Origin: Aliiroseovarius sp. S1339
GTDB taxonomy: Bacteria > Pseudomonadota > Alphaproteobacteria > Rhodobacterales > Rhodobacteraceae
Assembly (NCBI RefSeq): GCF_023195695.1
Contig: NZ_JALPQG010000002.1
Location: 248,001-312,000, forward strand
Reading direction: 5' to 3'
DNA: 64,000 nucleotides
A program made the translations under genes and the position numbers. How positions within the stretch are numbered: the first letter of the stretch is position 1; each line of letters opens with the position of its first letter. Positions 63,322 through 64,000 of this stretch are shown here, in pieces. Under the pieces are notes generated by a model that was not told the DNA's origin, did no database searches, and saw only the letters and a list, made by a program, of their open reading frames with translations.

Positions 63322-64000
63322 ATGGAATATCTGCGAACCCCAGACGACCGGTTCCAGAATCTGGCAGATTTTGATTTTCCCCCCAATTACCTGAACGTAG
63401 GTGCGGGGTTGCGGATGCACTATCTTGATGAAGGTCCGCCAGATGCCCATCCAATTCTCGTCATGCATGGCGAGCCAACTTGGTGTTATCTATACCGCCA
63501 CATGATCCCGTCCTTCATCCAAGCGGGCCACCGCGTGGTGGCGCCAGATCTCATCGGCTTCGGTCGGTCGGACAAGCCCGTAGCGCGTGAAGACTATACC
63601 TATCAGCGTCATTTGGACTGGATGACCGATTGTGTCATCCAATTGGATCTTCGCGAAATCACGCTGGTCTGCCAGGACTGGGGCGGATTGATCGGTTTGC
63701 GGCTTGTCGCGCACATGCCCAACCGTTTCGCGCGGCTGGTGATCGCCAACACCGCATTACCCACTGGCGACCATCCGCTTGGCGCAGCCTTTCAAAGCTG
63801 GCGCGACTATTCCCAGAGCGTGGAGGACTTCAATGCGGGCCGCATCGTGCGCGGCGGAACCGTGTCCAAGCTCTCAGATGCCGAAGTCGCAGCTTACAAT
63901 TCACCGTTTCCGGATGCACGATATCAAGCAGGAGCACGCCAATTCCCGCTGCTGGTACCGGACAATCCTGATGACCCGGCGTCAGGTCCCAACCGGGCAG
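63322..64000 (+). CDS. Haloalkane dehalogenase, N-terminal part
   Basis: The gene begins at ATG 63322 (MEYLRTPDDRFQNLADFDF) and runs off the window after 226 codons. Features are the oxyanion motif MHGEPTWCYLYR, DLIGFGRSDKP and the nucleophile elbow CQDWGGLIG, with an aspartate rather than serine as in haloalkane dehalogenases, which split carbon-halogen bonds to alcohols. The catalytic base His and the cap domain end lie beyond the window. Substrate range cannot be told. Confidence 0.9.
   Translation, partial: MEYLRTPDDRFQNLADFDFPPNYLNVGAGLRMHYLDEGPPDAHPILVMHGEPTWCYLYRHMIPSFIQAGHRVVAPDLIGFGRSDKPVAREDYTYQRHLDWMTDCVIQLDLREITLVCQDWGGLIGLRLVAHMPNRFARLVIANTALPTGDHPLGAAFQSWRDYSQSVEDFNAGRIVRGGTVSKLSDAEVAAYNSPFPDARYQAGARQFPLLVPDNPDDPASGPNRA

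Overview
The window looks like chromosomal DNA of an alphaproteobacterium of the Rhodobacteraceae/Roseobacter type. The basis is family-level resemblance of the housekeeping proteins, fairly high GC, and gene sets such as a cdd-deoB-add-upp salvage operon, a fused MaeB malic enzyme and prpE. No rRNA or tRNA gene and no CRISPR array was seen. A species cannot be named from this sequence alone.

Layout. (1) 1-14950 is ordinary core genome: end of an acyl-CoA ligase gene, a pyrimidine/purine salvage operon on the minus strand, maeB, prpE with a TTTGCAAA-rich promoter, an NtrC-like regulator lacking the sigma-54 contact loop, nadK, glyA, a small membrane protein and an alpha/beta hydrolase. (2) 14989-20516 is a Tn7-like transposition module (tnsA-tniA-tniB-tniQ, minus strand). 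Three related 23-25 bp direct repeats lie at its tniQ-side end, 41 bp past the hydrolase stop. (3) 21.2-28.7 kb is a pile of insertion sequences (IS1595-type zinc-ribbon fragment, IS110, IS1182, IS91 plus partner integrase) around one unknown membrane protein. Two unknown overlapping genes follow at 29.0-30.0 kb.

(4) 30.7-57.4 kb is a copper-handling island: cueR, two copper P-type ATPases, a copper chaperone, a multicopper oxidase, four periplasmic c-type cytochromes, an L,D-transpeptidase, two DsbA-like oxidoreductases, an ScsB/DsbD-like reductase, a cation diffusion protein with altered metal ligands, a complete ccmF-ccmG-ccmH-ccmI set, a two-component system whose sensor has a His/Met-rich periplasmic segment, a Met-rich EF-hand protein, DUF302, DUF305 and SHOCT proteins. 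At least six promoters share a CueR/MerR-type architecture (TTGACC-like -35, 19-bp spacer with the TTCC...GGAA dyad). This suggests one copper-responsive regulon covering export, periplasmic oxidation, thiol-disulfide chemistry and cytochrome c maturation.

(5) 57.4-62.0 kb holds the remains of what looks like an antiphage locus: the C-terminal stub of an OAS/CD-NTase-like nucleotidyltransferase, coupled by an ATGA overlap to a PD-(D/E)XK-like DUF6602 protein, then a DUF4365-type gene cut in two by an IS66-derived element. That element has a 12-bp inverted repeat, an 8-bp target duplication, a GrpB-family passenger gene, and an internal deletion that removed tnpB. (6) 62.3-64.0 kb has a PlsC-like acyltransferase with an altered HX4D motif and the start of a haloalkane dehalogenase gene that runs off the window.
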